A stretch of 64,000 nt of DNA, from NCBI RefSeq assembly GCF_000571935.1, contig NZ_ATAX01000003.1, forward strand, positions 62,001 to 126,000. Reading direction: 5' to 3'. Both the position numbers and the translations under genes were made by a program. The first letter of the stretch is position 1. Every line of letters begins with the position of its first letter. This DNA is from Ruminococcus flavefaciens 007c (GTDB lineage Bacteria; Bacillota; Clostridia; Oscillospirales; Ruminococcaceae). Below the pieces are notes generated by a model. It was not told the DNA's origin, did not search any database, and saw only the letters and a list, made by a program, of their open reading frames with translations. Below, in pieces: positions 15,459-24,087 of this stretch.

Positions 15459-16994
15459 TTAGTTTTCCTTTGCAGCTTCTTCCTCGGCAGCCTTGAGAAG
15501 CTCTGCCATATCGAAGTTGAAGTTTGCACTCTTGTTACCCTGTACAGGTTTATTCTGCTGATTCTGTGCAGGTGCCTGTGCGGGCTTATTATTGTTATTA
15601 TTATTGTTGTTATTGTTTGTGTTATTGTTATTAACGCTGCTGTTATTATTCTTGTTGGCATTATTGAAATTGCCTACATTAGCAAAAGGGTTGCCGTCTC
15701 CATCACTTACCTTAGCTGAAGGGAGATCGGAAAGCTCTGCCTTGGGAGCCTTTGAAGGAGTAAAATCAGCTCTGGGAGCCTCAGCCTTCTTCAGGTTATT
15801 ATCGTTCTTTGCAACATCAACTGTCTTGCGAGCCTCGCCGATGATATTCTGAGCCTCGTTCATTCTGCTTGAGCACTGGCCTGTGAGGTTATTGAGTACA
15901 GAAGCGATGTCTGTAAACTTGCTGTTTACGCTCTCGATCTCTGTAAGGAGCATCTCACGAACAGTCTTGGACATATCGTTTACCTTATCAGCGTGTGAGT
16001 TAGCGTTATCAATAGTGCTCTTAGCCTGATTGTTAGCTTCCTTTATGCAGGCCTCAGCAGCTGCATTTGCATTGGATACAGCCTTTTCAGCTTCGATATT
16101 GGCATCCTTGAGGATCTGTGCAGCCTTGTCGTTTGCTTCCTTTGTAACAGCCTCAGCGTCCAGCTTAGCCTGATTCTTGATCTGGTTAACGTTCTTCTGA
16201 GCCTCAGCAAACATTGCGCCCATCTGAGCAATAGGATCTGTTGACTCTTCCTTGAGCTTGGTTATCTCAGCGTTGAGAGCCTTGATCTCCTCGTCCTTCT
16301 TAGCGAGATCGTCGCCGATCTTGGAGGAATCAACGTTCTTCTTAATGAGTTCAGTGATCTTGTTATCCTTATCTGCAAGCTCCTTGTTCTTAGCTGACAG
16401 CTCTTCAGAAATCTTTGCGAGTTCCTGCTTAACCTTAGCGATCTCACCCTCGGCAGCGCCGCCTGCATTACCTGCAGCAGCCTTCTGCTCAGCAGCCTTG
16501 AGACGGTTTCTGAGGTCCTCGATCTCCTTCTTAGCAGCTTCAAGAGCAGCAGTTGTCTGTGCATTGGCCTGCGGATTAGCAGCGCCGGCAGCAGCCTTCT
16601 GCTCGGCAGCTCTGAGCTGTTCCTTGAGAGTCTCTATTTCCTTCTTAGCAGCTTCAAGTGCAGCAGCTGCAGCAGCATTTGCCTGTCCGCCGCCCTGTCC
16701 AGCAGCAGCCTTGAGCTGTGCGATAGTTTTCTGAAGCTCTTCATTTTCCTTCTTAGCTGCTCTGAGAGCGTTATTGGAGGTATTGAGCTTCTCCTGAAGG
16801 TTCTCCACCTGGTTTTTATACTTGGTGATTTCCTGAGGATCAGATGATCCGTTTTCCTTCAAAGATTTATTTTCGTCCTCAAGGGCAACTATCTTGGAAT
16901 TCAGCTCATCGAGGTATGTGATAACATCCTCTTTGATAAAGCCCTTCTGACCTATCTTGGTTTCTCTTAATACTGTTGGTGTTGGTTCGCTCAT
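15459..16994 (-). CDS. DivIVA-domain coiled-coil protein with Asn-rich tail
   Basis: A 511-residue protein. Residues about 1-55 are a DivIVA-type membrane-targeting start (TKIGQKGFIKEDVITYLDEL) followed by coiled coil. Residues about 55-400 are long heptad-rich coiled coil with Ala/Lys/Glu repeats (AALEAAKKEIETLKEQLRAA and near copies). Residues about 440-490 are a low-complexity Asn and Pro/Gln linker, and the end is a short acidic helix (NFDMAELLKAAEEEAAKEN). DivIVA proteins mark curved membrane at poles and septa and recruit partners. A function in division or polarity is inferred, fitting ftsZ 1.3 kb away. GGAG six nt before ATG 16994 sets the start; a longer in-frame ATG overlaps that site. 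It has its own promoter and a long leader. Confidence 0.82.
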   Translation of the reverse strand: MSEPTPTVLRETKIGQKGFIKEDVITYLDELNSKIVALEDENKSLKENGSSDPQEITKYKNQVENLQEKLNTSNNALRAAKKENEELQKTIAQLKAAAGQGGGQANAAAAAALEAAKKEIETLKEQLRAAEQKAAAGAANPQANAQTTAALEAAKKEIEDLRNRLKAAEQKAAAGNAGGAAEGEIAKVKQELAKISEELSAKNKELADKDNKITELIKKNVDSSKIGDDLAKKDEEIKALNAEITKLKEESTDPIAQMGAMFAEAQKNVNQIKNQAKLDAEAVTKEANDKAAQILKDANIEAEKAVSNANAAAEACIKEANNQAKSTIDNANSHADKVNDMSKTVREMLLTEIESVNSKFTDIASVLNNLTGQCSSRMNEAQNIIGEARKTVDVAKNDNNLKKAEAPRADFTPSKAPKAELSDLPSAKVSDGDGNPFANVGNFNNANKNNNSSVNNNNTNNNNNNNNNNKPAQAPAQNQQNKPVQGNKSANFNFDMAELLKAAEEEAAKEN

Positions 16995-17061
16995 GGTACA
17001 CTCCATTCCCCTCGATAGAACCGAGGTAAAAATTTAAGGAATAAGAACCCATACTCAGCCA

Positions 17062-17110
17062 CTGTGAAGGTCTGTTTTGGTGATATTGCATATAAAAAAA
17101 GCCTTCACAG
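17062..17110 (-). repeat. 9-bp inverted repeat in the DivIVA-type gene leader
   Basis: CTGTGAAGG (17062-17070) and CCTTCACAG (17102-17110) are perfect complements 31 nt apart. They lie in the untranslated leader between the promoter and the start codon. On the minus strand the first arm is followed by CTTTTTTTA, so pairing with the second arm could compete with a U-rich stretch. A regulatory switch is possible but unproven. Confidence 0.6.
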
Positions 17111-17148
17111 CCCACGAATACAGGTTCTGATGATTATGCCTTTAATAA

Positions 17149-17177
17149 ATTATATCATAATTATTATATTATTTCAA
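17149..17177 (-). promoter_or_regulatory. sigma-A promoter of the DivIVA-type gene
   Basis: The minus strand has TTGAAA (17172-17177), 17 nt, and a perfect TATAAT (17149-17154). The start of transcription is expected near 17141, giving a leader of about 145 nt. Confidence 0.8.
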
Positions 17178-17497
17178 CTATTGAAATGTAGAAAATTCAG
17201 CCTTATTTTAGTGCAATTTACTATAAAATTTCAGTAAAATATACTACTTGTTTATTTAACAGTATGATGATTTATCATAAATGCAGATATAAATTACTTT
17301 TGTAACAAAAACATAATATAATTTTGAAAAAGAAAGTTCATGGACATATATTTTACATCATATTAAAACAATGAACATAAGCCCGGAAGAAGCTCTTATT
17401 TTTTTCACCGCTTTGCACAAAAGCTTTCAGAAACGCGTAAGCTGTAGTTTTGCAGGTATAATTACGGAGGAATGCAAAGGCATCTCTCCTTTCAGGC
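17178..17497. other. AT-rich gene-free region
   Basis: These 320 nt separate the XRE regulator gene from the DivIVA-type promoter. I see no gene, terminator or RNA fold that stands out. A 9-codon plus-strand frame behind GGAGG near 17467 is too short to claim. Confidence 0.5.
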
Positions 17498-18115
17498 TTA
17501 AACATATCCGCGGCTCATAAGGAACAAAACCGTAAACACAATGGCCTCAATTGCAGCTCCTATGCCGAAAATCCAAACCAGTGCTATAATACGTTTCTTA
17601 TTCAAGTCCTTCCGCTTTTCATGTTCCTTGGCCTTTTCGATATCATCGAGAGTCTCTCCGTTCATGAAAGCAATGACCTCGCGGTATGTCTGGACATCGT
17701 TCTCCTTTTGCAGTTCCCCCATCTTATGAAAAGCTATAAAAGTAACTGTAAGGAACACACCTGTAAGCAAGGCAAATAATAATCTTAATGTCTCGCCGTT
17801 CAGTACACTGACAAGGACCGCCGAAGCCAGTCCTGCAAGCGTTACGGTACCCGCAAGGTTATAAAGCTTTTTCATTTTCTTTCCGTCATTCTTTGTAATG
17901 GTCTCTTTCATAGTATCAACATCTCCTTTGATAAGCTCATCGAGGGAAACGCCGAAGAGTTCACTGAGGATAAGCAGACTGTGAACATCGGGATAGCTTT
18001 TCTCAGTCTCCCAGTTTGAGATAGTCTGACGGCTTACATACGCTCGTTCTGCCAGTACCTCCTGCGACCATCCTTTTTCAGTTCTCAGTTTTCTTATCCT
18101 GCTGCTCAGCTCCAT
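17498..18115 (-). CDS. XRE family regulator with membrane C-terminus
   Basis: A 205-residue protein. Residues 1-65 are an XRE/Cro helix-turn-helix (IRKLRTEKGWSQEVLAERAY, VSRQTISNWETEKSYP). Residues about 80-205 contain three hydrophobic helices (LYNLAGTVTLAGLASAVLVS, LRLLFALLTGVFLTVTFIAF, IIALVWIFGIGAAIEAIVFT). This suggests a membrane-tethered regulator that senses envelope state. The start at 18115 has AAGGAG 8 nt upstream; the frame opens earlier with TTG but without a site. A good promoter (18160-18188) and a perfect dyad (18219-18238) lie upstream, so autoregulation is likely. Confidence 0.85.
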   Translation of the reverse strand: MELSSRIRKLRTEKGWSQEVLAERAYVSRQTISNWETEKSYPDVHSLLILSELFGVSLDELIKGDVDTMKETITKNDGKKMKKLYNLAGTVTLAGLASAVLVSVLNGETLRLLFALLTGVFLTVTFIAFHKMGELQKENDVQTYREVIAFMNGETLDDIEKAKEHEKRKDLNKKRIIALVWIFGIGAAIEAIVFTVLFLMSRGYV

Positions 18116-18159
18116 GCGTTCCACTCCTTTCCGCAAGGGTACTTCCCTTGTCTGATCCT

Positions 18160-18188
18160 ATCATAGCAAATGCAGTCTATTTCCGCAA
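18160..18188 (-). promoter_or_regulatory. sigma-A promoter of the XRE regulator
   Basis: The minus strand has TTGCGG (18183-18188), 17 nt, then TATGAT (18160-18165). A second possible -35, TTGACA, is part of the dyad at 18219-18238 and would pair with a poorer -10 (CAAAAT). Confidence 0.65.
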
Positions 18189-18218
18189 CCAAAATCATTT
18201 TGCACCGACAAAAAAACA

Positions 18219-18238
18219 TTGTCAAAACCTTTTGACAA
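18219..18238. promoter_or_regulatory. perfect 9-bp dyad, candidate operator
   Basis: TTGTCAAAACCTTTTGACAA has two perfect 9-nt arms around CC. It lies upstream of the XRE regulator promoter and contains a consensus TTGACA on the minus strand. Its size and place fit a dimeric helix-turn-helix operator, most simply that of the adjacent XRE protein. Confidence 0.55.
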
Positions 18239-18282
18239 GTCGGTATTACGCTATTTTTAACTGTCTCCGCAAGCCGCAGCAT

Positions 18283-18309
18283 AAAACAAAAGCGGCCCCG
18301 AAGGACCGC
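18283..18309 (-). terminator. intrinsic terminator of ftsZ
   Basis: The minus strand forms GCGGTCC-TTCG-GGGCCGC (7 bp with one G-U pair and a stable TTCG tetraloop) followed by TTTTGTTTT. It lies 12 nt after the FtsZ stop. Confidence 0.9.
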
Positions 18310-18321
18310 ATATATTACTGT

Positions 18322-19455
18322 TTAGTTGCCGAGCATTTTGAATATATCATCCAGATCGTAATCCTGACTTGAAGAAGGAGCAGCAGGTCTTGCCTGTGTG
18401 CCGCCGAAGCCAAGTCCATCGATAAGAGGATTGTCGATAGGAATAATGTCTTCCTCAGGATTGGATTCTGCAACTGTTGAAGGAACAGGTGCATCATCGT
18501 CGTCAAAGCCTGCAGCGATAACTGTGATAGTCATCTCATCCTGCATATCTTCCTTGAATGCTGTACCGAAGATGAACTCAACACCTTCAGCAGCAGTATC
18601 TGTAATCATCTTTGTAGCTGCATCCACATCGGAAGAAAGAATATCCTCTGACATTGCAATATTGATAAGGAGTCTCTTTGCACCGGAGATAGATGTCTCG
18701 AGAAGCGGGCTGGAGATAACTGCGTTTGCAGCGTCTCTTGCCTTGTCCTTTCCTGTACCGTGACCGATAGCCATATGAGCATAACCGGCATCCTTCATGA
18801 TTGTGGAAACGTCTGCGAAATCGAGGTTTATGTAGCCTTCCTCAACGATAAGGTCGGAAATGCTCTTTACACCTGTCTTGAGAACGTCATCTGAAAGAGC
18901 GAAGCTCTGCATCATTGTAAGTGGCTTATCAAGTCCCACGAGAAGTCTTTCATTAGGAATAACGATGAGGGAGTCAACGTACTTTCTGAGTTCTGCGATA
19001 CCTCTCTCAGCCTGAGCCATTTTCTGCTCTCTCTCAAAGAGGAAGGGCTTTGTAACGACTGCAACTGTGAGAATATCCATCTCCTTAGCGATCTTTGCAA
19101 CCACAGGAGCAGCTCCTGTACCTGTACCGCCGCCCATACCGGCAGTAATGAAGATCATGTCAGCACCCTTGAGATGTGTCTCGATCTCATCGCGGTTCTC
19201 CTCAGCACTGCGCTGTCCGATCTCAGGCTTGTTGCCGGCGCCTCTGCCCTTTGTGAGCTTTGCACCGATGGGTATCCTTGTTGTAGCCTTTGACTTGTTG
19301 AGTGCCTTGGCATCTGTATTTATCGCGATATATTCTATATTATTGACACCCGAATCCACCATGCAGTTAACAGCGTTTCCGCCACCACCGCCAACACCGA
19401 TGACCTTTATATTTACATCGGGTTCGAGTGTTTCCTCATAATTGAAATCTGACAT
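18322..19455 (-). CDS. ftsZ: cell division GTPase FtsZ
   Basis: A 377-residue tubulin homologue that polymerises into the Z ring and organises septal wall synthesis. The GTP-binding glycine loop [11 protein letters not shown] is near 20-30, the tubulin signature [11 protein letters not shown] near 110, and the T7 loop region [11 protein letters not shown] near 205. A spacer of about 45 residues leads to the C-terminal conserved peptide [13 protein letters not shown], the docking site for partners such as SepF or ZapA-linked proteins. AGGAGG precedes the ATG. It has its own promoter although it follows ftsQ, and ftsA is missing between them. Confidence 0.98.
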   Translation of the reverse strand: MSDFNYEETLEPDVNIKVIGVGGGGGNAVNCMVDSGVNNIEYIAINTDAKALNKSKATTRIPIGAKLTKGRGAGNKPEIGQRSAEENRDEIETHLKGADMIFITAGMGGGTGTGAAPVVAKIAKEMDILTVAVVTKPFLFEREQKMAQAERGIAELRKYVDSLIVIPNERLLVGLDKPLTMMQSFALSDDVLKTGVKSISDLIVEEGYINLDFADVSTIMKDAGYAHMAIGHGTGKDKARDAANAVISSPLLETSISGAKRLLINIAMSEDILSSDVDAATKMITDTAAEGVEFIFGTAFKEDMQDEMTITVIAAGFDDDDAPVPSTVAESNPEEDIIPIDNPLIDGLGFGGTQARPAAPSSSQDYDLDDIFKMLGN

Positions 19456-19525
19456 TTGAACTCCTCCTACTATTTATTATCCTAAATTTATCAAATTTAT
19501 ATATTACTCTATAAATACACTTTAT

Positions 19526-19554
19526 ATTTTAGCATACGGAAGCATTTTTTTCAA
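19526..19554 (-). promoter_or_regulatory. sigma-A promoter of ftsZ
   Basis: The minus strand has TTGAAA (19549-19554), 17 nt, then TAAAAT (19526-19531), in the 183-nt gap after ftsQ. The leader is about 65 nt. It allows ftsZ expression separately from the long mraZ transcript. Confidence 0.75.
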
Positions 19555-19638
19555 GTGCATACAAAATTTTTTTTATTTTCAGCGAAACAAACAGCTGCCA
19601 ACTGTTCATTTACAGCATTATGCACATATTTTATACCA

Positions 19639-20742
19639 TCACCACTGGCTGTCAACAAAGTTCCCATCGTCGGTGTATCCGCTGTTTCCGTCGCTGCCGT
19701 AGCCTGTGTCACCGTAATTCTGTTCCTGATAATAATCTCCGCTGCCGCTGTTATCGTCATTCCACTGTCCGCCGTCATTATTTCCGCTGTTTTCCGTAAC
19801 AATTTCAGTAGGCGGAGGCGCGGTTGTACGGTTCTGATTTATCTTGTTGAACTCCTCCTCCATGTCAGGATTCTGTTCGCCGACCTCATCAATGGGATTG
19901 CCGTAAATATCGGTCTTTACAGCCGTTGTGGGCTGATCTGAACCTGGGTTTGCCACAGGCTTGTCGCTGTCGCGGAAGCTGCACTGATTTGTGCCTATCA
20001 TGGTGAGATAGCCTTTCTTGCCCATGACCTTTTCGTCCTTCATTACCTCATCGGCAAGTGCAAGCTTATACTCAACGTCATTCCAGTTGCCCATTTTGAA
20101 TATCATACCGCTTTTATAGTTCACTATGATAGCGTGCTCGTCGCTGAGATCAACGCTCATCACGCTGTTGTCGTTCTTGGCGACAAGACTTGAAATTAGT
20201 GCGGTAAATGCGTCGTTTTTATGCTCATTTTCGGAATATACGGGCTTTCCGGGTGTCTTATCCGCAGGATCAAGTCCGTATATTATAGGCAGACCGTCTG
20301 TTATGAAGCCGTTATCTGCAAGTATCTTTCCTTTTTTGCTTACAAGCAGCGTTCCTGTGCCGTAATTCACATTGAAGGCAGGAAGACATTTTGTAACAGT
20401 TATCTCCAGAGAGGATGGGAAGTCCCTCTCTACCTTCGCTGTCTCAACGTAAAGCAGATCATCGAGGATCTTCTGTTCGCTGCCCTTGATGTTGAGGCGA
20501 AGAAGGTTATCCCCCTTCTTTATACCCGAGGCAAAAACTATCTCCTCCGCAGAGTACATATCAGACTCGCCCGATACACGTATCTCGTTTATATTGAAAA
20601 GGAAGGTATAGCTTATAGTTATGACAGCTGTAACTACCAGCAGCATCACCACAAGTCCGTAAACGTTCATCATACGCTTACGGCGCCTTATCCTCTTTCG
20701 GCTGTTCTGCCTTTCCACATTTGTTTTTTCGACGTCTTTCAT
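19639..20742 (-). CDS. ftsQ: cell division protein FtsQ/DivIB
   Basis: A 367-residue bitopic membrane protein of the divisome. A basic cytosolic start (RKRIRRRKR) leads to one membrane helix (VYGLVVMLLVVTAVITISY, about 28-48). A POTRA domain follows (FNINEIRVSGESDMYSAEEI, GDNLLRLNIK), then the FtsQ beta domain (FPSSLEITVTKCLPAFNVNY). The C-terminal 100 residues are a disordered Asn/Gly/Asp-rich tail not found in short FtsQ proteins. FtsQ links FtsL/FtsB-type partners to the septal synthases. Start 20742 has GGAG 5 nt upstream; a longer frame lacks a site. It follows murA by 22 nt. Confidence 0.9.
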   Translation of the reverse strand: MKDVEKTNVERQNSRKRIRRRKRMMNVYGLVVMLLVVTAVITISYTFLFNINEIRVSGESDMYSAEEIVFASGIKKGDNLLRLNIKGSEQKILDDLLYVETAKVERDFPSSLEITVTKCLPAFNVNYGTGTLLVSKKGKILADNGFITDGLPIIYGLDPADKTPGKPVYSENEHKNDAFTALISSLVAKNDNSVMSVDLSDEHAIIVNYKSGMIFKMGNWNDVEYKLALADEVMKDEKVMGKKGYLTMIGTNQCSFRDSDKPVANPGSDQPTTAVKTDIYGNPIDEVGEQNPDMEEEFNKINQNRTTAPPPTEIVTENSGNNDGGQWNDDNSGSGDYYQEQNYGDTGYGSDGNSGYTDDGNFVDSQW

Positions 20743-20764
20743 ATCTTCTCCAAATCCTTCTGCC

Positions 20765-22027
20765 TCAGACGCGGCGCATATCTCCGCCAAGAAGTCTTAC
20801 GGCTTCCTCAATTTTTTCATATCCCCTGTCTATATGACAGATACGGGAAATCTCCGATCTTCCCTCTGCACAAATAGCAGCAATGACCATTGCCGCGCCC
20901 CCGCGCAGGTCTGTGGCTTCTGCTGCCGCGCCGAAGAGCCTTTCAGCTCCCTTTACCACAGCCACCTTACCGAGCACCTGTATATCCGCTCCCATTTTTA
21001 TAAGAGCTCCCGTGTGACGATAGCGGCAGTCGAAGATATTTTCTTCAAATACGCTGGTACCGTCAGCCAGTGAAAGTGCAGCCATAAGCACCGCCTGAGC
21101 ATCGGTGGGAAATCCGGGATGAGGCATTGTCCTTATCCTGTCTCTTACCGCCTTCAGCCGTGCCGCACTGCGCAGATATATCCTGTCATCAGATGTATAT
21201 ATACTACAGCCTGTTTGCTCCAGAACACTGAGAAACGGTTCCATCTCCGCAGTACAGGCATTTGTAAGTATGAGCTCGCCCTTTGACGCCGCCACCATGG
21301 AAAGATAGGTGGCACCTGCTATCCTGTCGGGCATTATGGTATATTCACAGCCGTGAAGCTGTTGTTTGCCTTTTATCAATATACGGCTACCGCCGTCGCC
21401 CGCAATATCTGCTCCGCAGGCTCTGAGAAAGCCACAGAGATCACATATCTCAGGCTCACGTGCAGCATTGTTGATGACCGTATCGCCCTCCGCGGTGACC
21501 GCACAGAGTATCACGTTTTCAGTAGCTCCCACAGATGGAAACGCTAGTGATATCCTTGTACCCTTAGCTCTGCCCGAAGGAGTCCTGCACCTTATTATAC
21601 CGCCTGTTTCGGTTATTTCAACGCCCATTTTCCTGAGAGCCGAAAGGTGCATATCAATAGGCCGCGGACCGAGCTCGCAACCTCCCGGAACACTGACAAT
21701 ACATTCTCCCGCCCTGCCGAGCATGGCTCCCATAAAGATTATGGATGAGCGCATCTCGCGCATGAGCTCCTCGGAGATCGCCGTACAGCTGACATTTCCG
21801 GGATCAATTACAGCGGTATTTTCCGAAAAGCTGCATTTGCAGCCTACACAGTTGAGTATCCTCGAGGCTGCGTAGACATCGGTAAGCTTCGGACAGCTGT
21901 GCAGCGTACATTCGCTGCTGCAAAGAAGAGAAGCCGCCATTATAGGCAGACAGCTGTTCTTGCTGCCCTGAAGCACAAGCTCACCGCTGAGACGCTTTCC
22001 GCCTGTTATTATAAATTTCTGCATCAT
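20765..22027 (-). CDS. murA: UDP-N-acetylglucosamine 1-carboxyvinyltransferase MurA
   Basis: A 420-residue enzyme for the first committed step of peptidoglycan synthesis: it transfers enolpyruvate from PEP to UDP-GlcNAc. The catalytic lysine region is LQGSKNSCLPIMAA, and the fosfomycin-reactive cysteine is in VPGGCELGPRPIDMHL near 115, so the enzyme should be fosfomycin-sensitive. HPGFPTDAQAVLMA near 300 is the other family signature. Full length. Its place inside the dcw cluster, upstream of ftsQ, is typical for Clostridia. Confidence 0.96.
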   Translation of the reverse strand: MMQKFIITGGKRLSGELVLQGSKNSCLPIMAASLLCSSECTLHSCPKLTDVYAASRILNCVGCKCSFSENTAVIDPGNVSCTAISEELMREMRSSIIFMGAMLGRAGECIVSVPGGCELGPRPIDMHLSALRKMGVEITETGGIIRCRTPSGRAKGTRISLAFPSVGATENVILCAVTAEGDTVINNAAREPEICDLCGFLRACGADIAGDGGSRILIKGKQQLHGCEYTIMPDRIAGATYLSMVAASKGELILTNACTAEMEPFLSVLEQTGCSIYTSDDRIYLRSAARLKAVRDRIRTMPHPGFPTDAQAVLMAALSLADGTSVFEENIFDCRYRHTGALIKMGADIQVLGKVAVVKGAERLFGAAAEATDLRGGAAMVIAAICAEGRSEISRICHIDRGYEKIEEAVRLLGGDMRRV

Positions 22028-22076
22028 ACCACCTCACAGCATTTTTATGTATTGTATGCTGTAGGCGGTCTGACCG

Positions 22077-22955
22077 TTACTCTGCGCCTATACCCTGCGC
22101 AGTAAGGAATTTTTCAAAGGTATCCGACATCTCGTCGGGGATAAAAGCGTACATCATATGTCCCTTGTCGGAGAGATGTACCTCAGCGCCGCATTTTTCG
22201 GCATAATCAATGCCTGCCTGACGCCATGTCACGGTTTTGCTCATGCCCTTCATGTCGCTTATATAAAAGCAACACGGACATTTCAGCACTCCCGTCTTTA
22301 CAGCCTCAGAGGCATTTGCGGTCATAAGCCGCGATTCTTCAATATATTCGTTATTCGCAAGGTTCTTGTAGAACATCCTGCGGTATATCTGCTTTTCATC
22401 GGCTGTCAGCTCGCTGCCCGAAAGAAGCCCGGACACATTTTCAGCCTTGTTTTTTATAAGCTTTGCAAAAAGCCTGTCCTTTGCAATGAGCTTCAAAAGT
22501 CTGTGCTGTTTTGCAAGGAGCTTGTCCCTTTTTTCATCGGTGACCTCCTTTGCCTGCAATACCGCATAATCTGGTATACCCATATCCATGCTAAGAACAG
22601 CCTTAATCTCTTCGGGATATGTATTTGCCCAGTAAACAGTCTCAAGTCCGGAATAGGAGTGAGCCGCAAGTACATACGGCGGCTCTATGCCTGCCTGACG
22701 CAGAGCTTCCCTGTCCTCGGCAACGAGATTTTCCACGGTGCGGGACGTTTTCATGCTGTCACTGAAGCCGTAACCGGCCTTTTCAATGACGGCTATGCGG
22801 TACTTCTCCGACATTCTGCGATATATGGGCTTATACTCAAGAGCAGGACAGGTGACTCCGCCTCCCGAAAGGAATACTACTGTCACACTGCCGCTGCCTT
22901 CGGTATATACATTAAGCATCGTCCCATTCACAGAGACCTTATTTTCATAACTCAT
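22077..22955 (-). CDS. alpha/beta hydrolase inserted in the dcw cluster
   Basis: A 292-residue alpha/beta hydrolase fold protein. The oxyanion region VVFLSGGGVTCPALEYKP is near 30, the nucleophile elbow AAHSYSGLETV puts the catalytic serine near 99, and CGAEVHLSDKGHMMYAF near 262 supplies the catalytic histidine (GHMMY). No signal peptide is seen, so it is cytosolic. It overlaps murG by 4 nt (ATGA) and precedes murA by 49 nt, so it is translated from the division message. The substrate is unknown; housekeeping dcw clusters do not usually carry such a gene. Confidence 0.85.
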   Translation of the reverse strand: MSYENKVSVNGTMLNVYTEGSGSVTVVFLSGGGVTCPALEYKPIYRRMSEKYRIAVIEKAGYGFSDSMKTSRTVENLVAEDREALRQAGIEPPYVLAAHSYSGLETVYWANTYPEEIKAVLSMDMGIPDYAVLQAKEVTDEKRDKLLAKQHRLLKLIAKDRLFAKLIKNKAENVSGLLSGSELTADEKQIYRRMFYKNLANNEYIEESRLMTANASEAVKTGVLKCPCCFYISDMKGMSKTVTWRQAGIDYAEKCGAEVHLSDKGHMMYAFIPDEMSDTFEKFLTAQGIGAE

Positions 22956-24085
22956 TTTTTTCTCTTTTCCAGAAGCTCGTCAACAACTGCCATGATACGG
23001 TCATTGGTATCGGTAAGGTGGAGCTTTGCAGCATTTTCCGACATCTCCTTAACCTTTTCAGCATTGCCGTAGAGCTTTTCTATCTCAGCGATCATGCGCT
23101 CTTTGGTGACATCCTTCTGCTCAATGACCACAGCTGCACCTGCATTTCCGAGCACCATAGCGTTGTGGTACTGGTGATTGCCCGCAACAATTGGCGAGGG
23201 TATAAGTATGGAAGCCTTTCCCGCAGCCTGAAGCTCTGCAAGAGTCGAGGCGCCGGAACGGCATATGACAAGATCTGCCGCCGCAAGGCATATATCCATA
23301 TCGTTGATATATTCTGTTATACGGAGCCTTTCGGATTTGAGAGGTATGCCCGCTTCCTTCATGGCCTTCGGGAAGGTCTCTCTGCCCATGCCGCCGTAAC
23401 CGTGAATATGGTTTATGGCAAGCTTTTTGCCCGTGTGCCACTTGATGACCTCTGCCATAGTCTCGTTTATACAGCCTGCACCGAGGCTGCCGCCAAATGA
23501 AAGTATAGTGAAACTTTCGTCGAAGCCGAGCTTTTTACGGGATTCACTGCGGCTCATGGTGTTTATGTTGCTTCTTACGGGAAGTCCCGTAACGCTGTAT
23601 TTGAATTTGCTCTTGTCCATAAATTTGAGGGCGTCCTCAACGGTGAGCATAACATAGTCAACTTCCTTTGAGAGGAGCTTGTTTGTAACTCCCGGATATG
23701 CATTCTGCTCATGTATAGCAGTGGGTATGCCCATCCTTGCAGCCTTGCGTATAACAGGACCTGCCGCATATCCGCCCGTACCGATAGCTATATCCGGCCT
23801 GAAGCCCTCTATGATCTGCTTTGCCCTCCTGCCTGATGTGGCAAGGTATGCAAGAGCCTTGGCGTTCCTGCCGATATTTTCAAGGGAGATCTTTCTCTGG
23901 AAACCTGCCACCTTGATGGTCTCAAGCCTGTAGCCCGCCTTGGGTACAAGCTTTGCCTCCATACCCTTGGGAGTTCCCGCAAAAAGGAATTCCGTATCGG
24001 GGTATTTCTTCCTTATCATATCTGCTATGGCAAGCCCCGGATTAATATGTCCGCCTGTGCCTCCGCAGGCTATCAGTACTTTCAT
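22952..24085 (-). CDS. murG: N-acetylglucosaminyltransferase MurG
   Basis: A 377-residue peripheral membrane glycosyltransferase (GT28) that adds GlcNAc from UDP-GlcNAc to lipid I to give lipid II. The N-terminal glycine loop is GGTGGHINPGLAIA, with IAIGTGGYAAGPVI near 100 and IHEQNAYPGVTNKLL near 125. The donor-binding C-domain shows FGGSLGAGCINE near 190 and ICRSGASTLAELQAAGK near 265. A start two codons upstream is too close to GGAG; 24085 gives a 7-nt spacing. It overlaps the downstream hydrolase by 4 nt. Confidence 0.97.
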   Translation of the reverse strand: MKVLIACGGTGGHINPGLAIADMIRKKYPDTEFLFAGTPKGMEAKLVPKAGYRLETIKVAGFQRKISLENIGRNAKALAYLATSGRRAKQIIEGFRPDIAIGTGGYAAGPVIRKAARMGIPTAIHEQNAYPGVTNKLLSKEVDYVMLTVEDALKFMDKSKFKYSVTGLPVRSNINTMSRSESRKKLGFDESFTILSFGGSLGAGCINETMAEVIKWHTGKKLAINHIHGYGGMGRETFPKAMKEAGIPLKSERLRITEYINDMDICLAAADLVICRSGASTLAELQAAGKASILIPSPIVAGNHQYHNAMVLGNAGAAVVIEQKDVTKERMIAEIEKLYGNAEKVKEMSENAAKLHLTDTNDRIMAVVDELLEKRKK

Positions 24086-24087
24086 GC

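Noticed and set aside
15590..15650. AAT/AAC microsatellite as a separate repeat element
   Set aside because: It is the in-frame Asn-rich linker of the DivIVA-type protein.
22158..23072. 304-codon plus-strand frame opposite the hydrolase and murG
   Set aside because: Both minus-strand genes are certain; this frame is their shadow.
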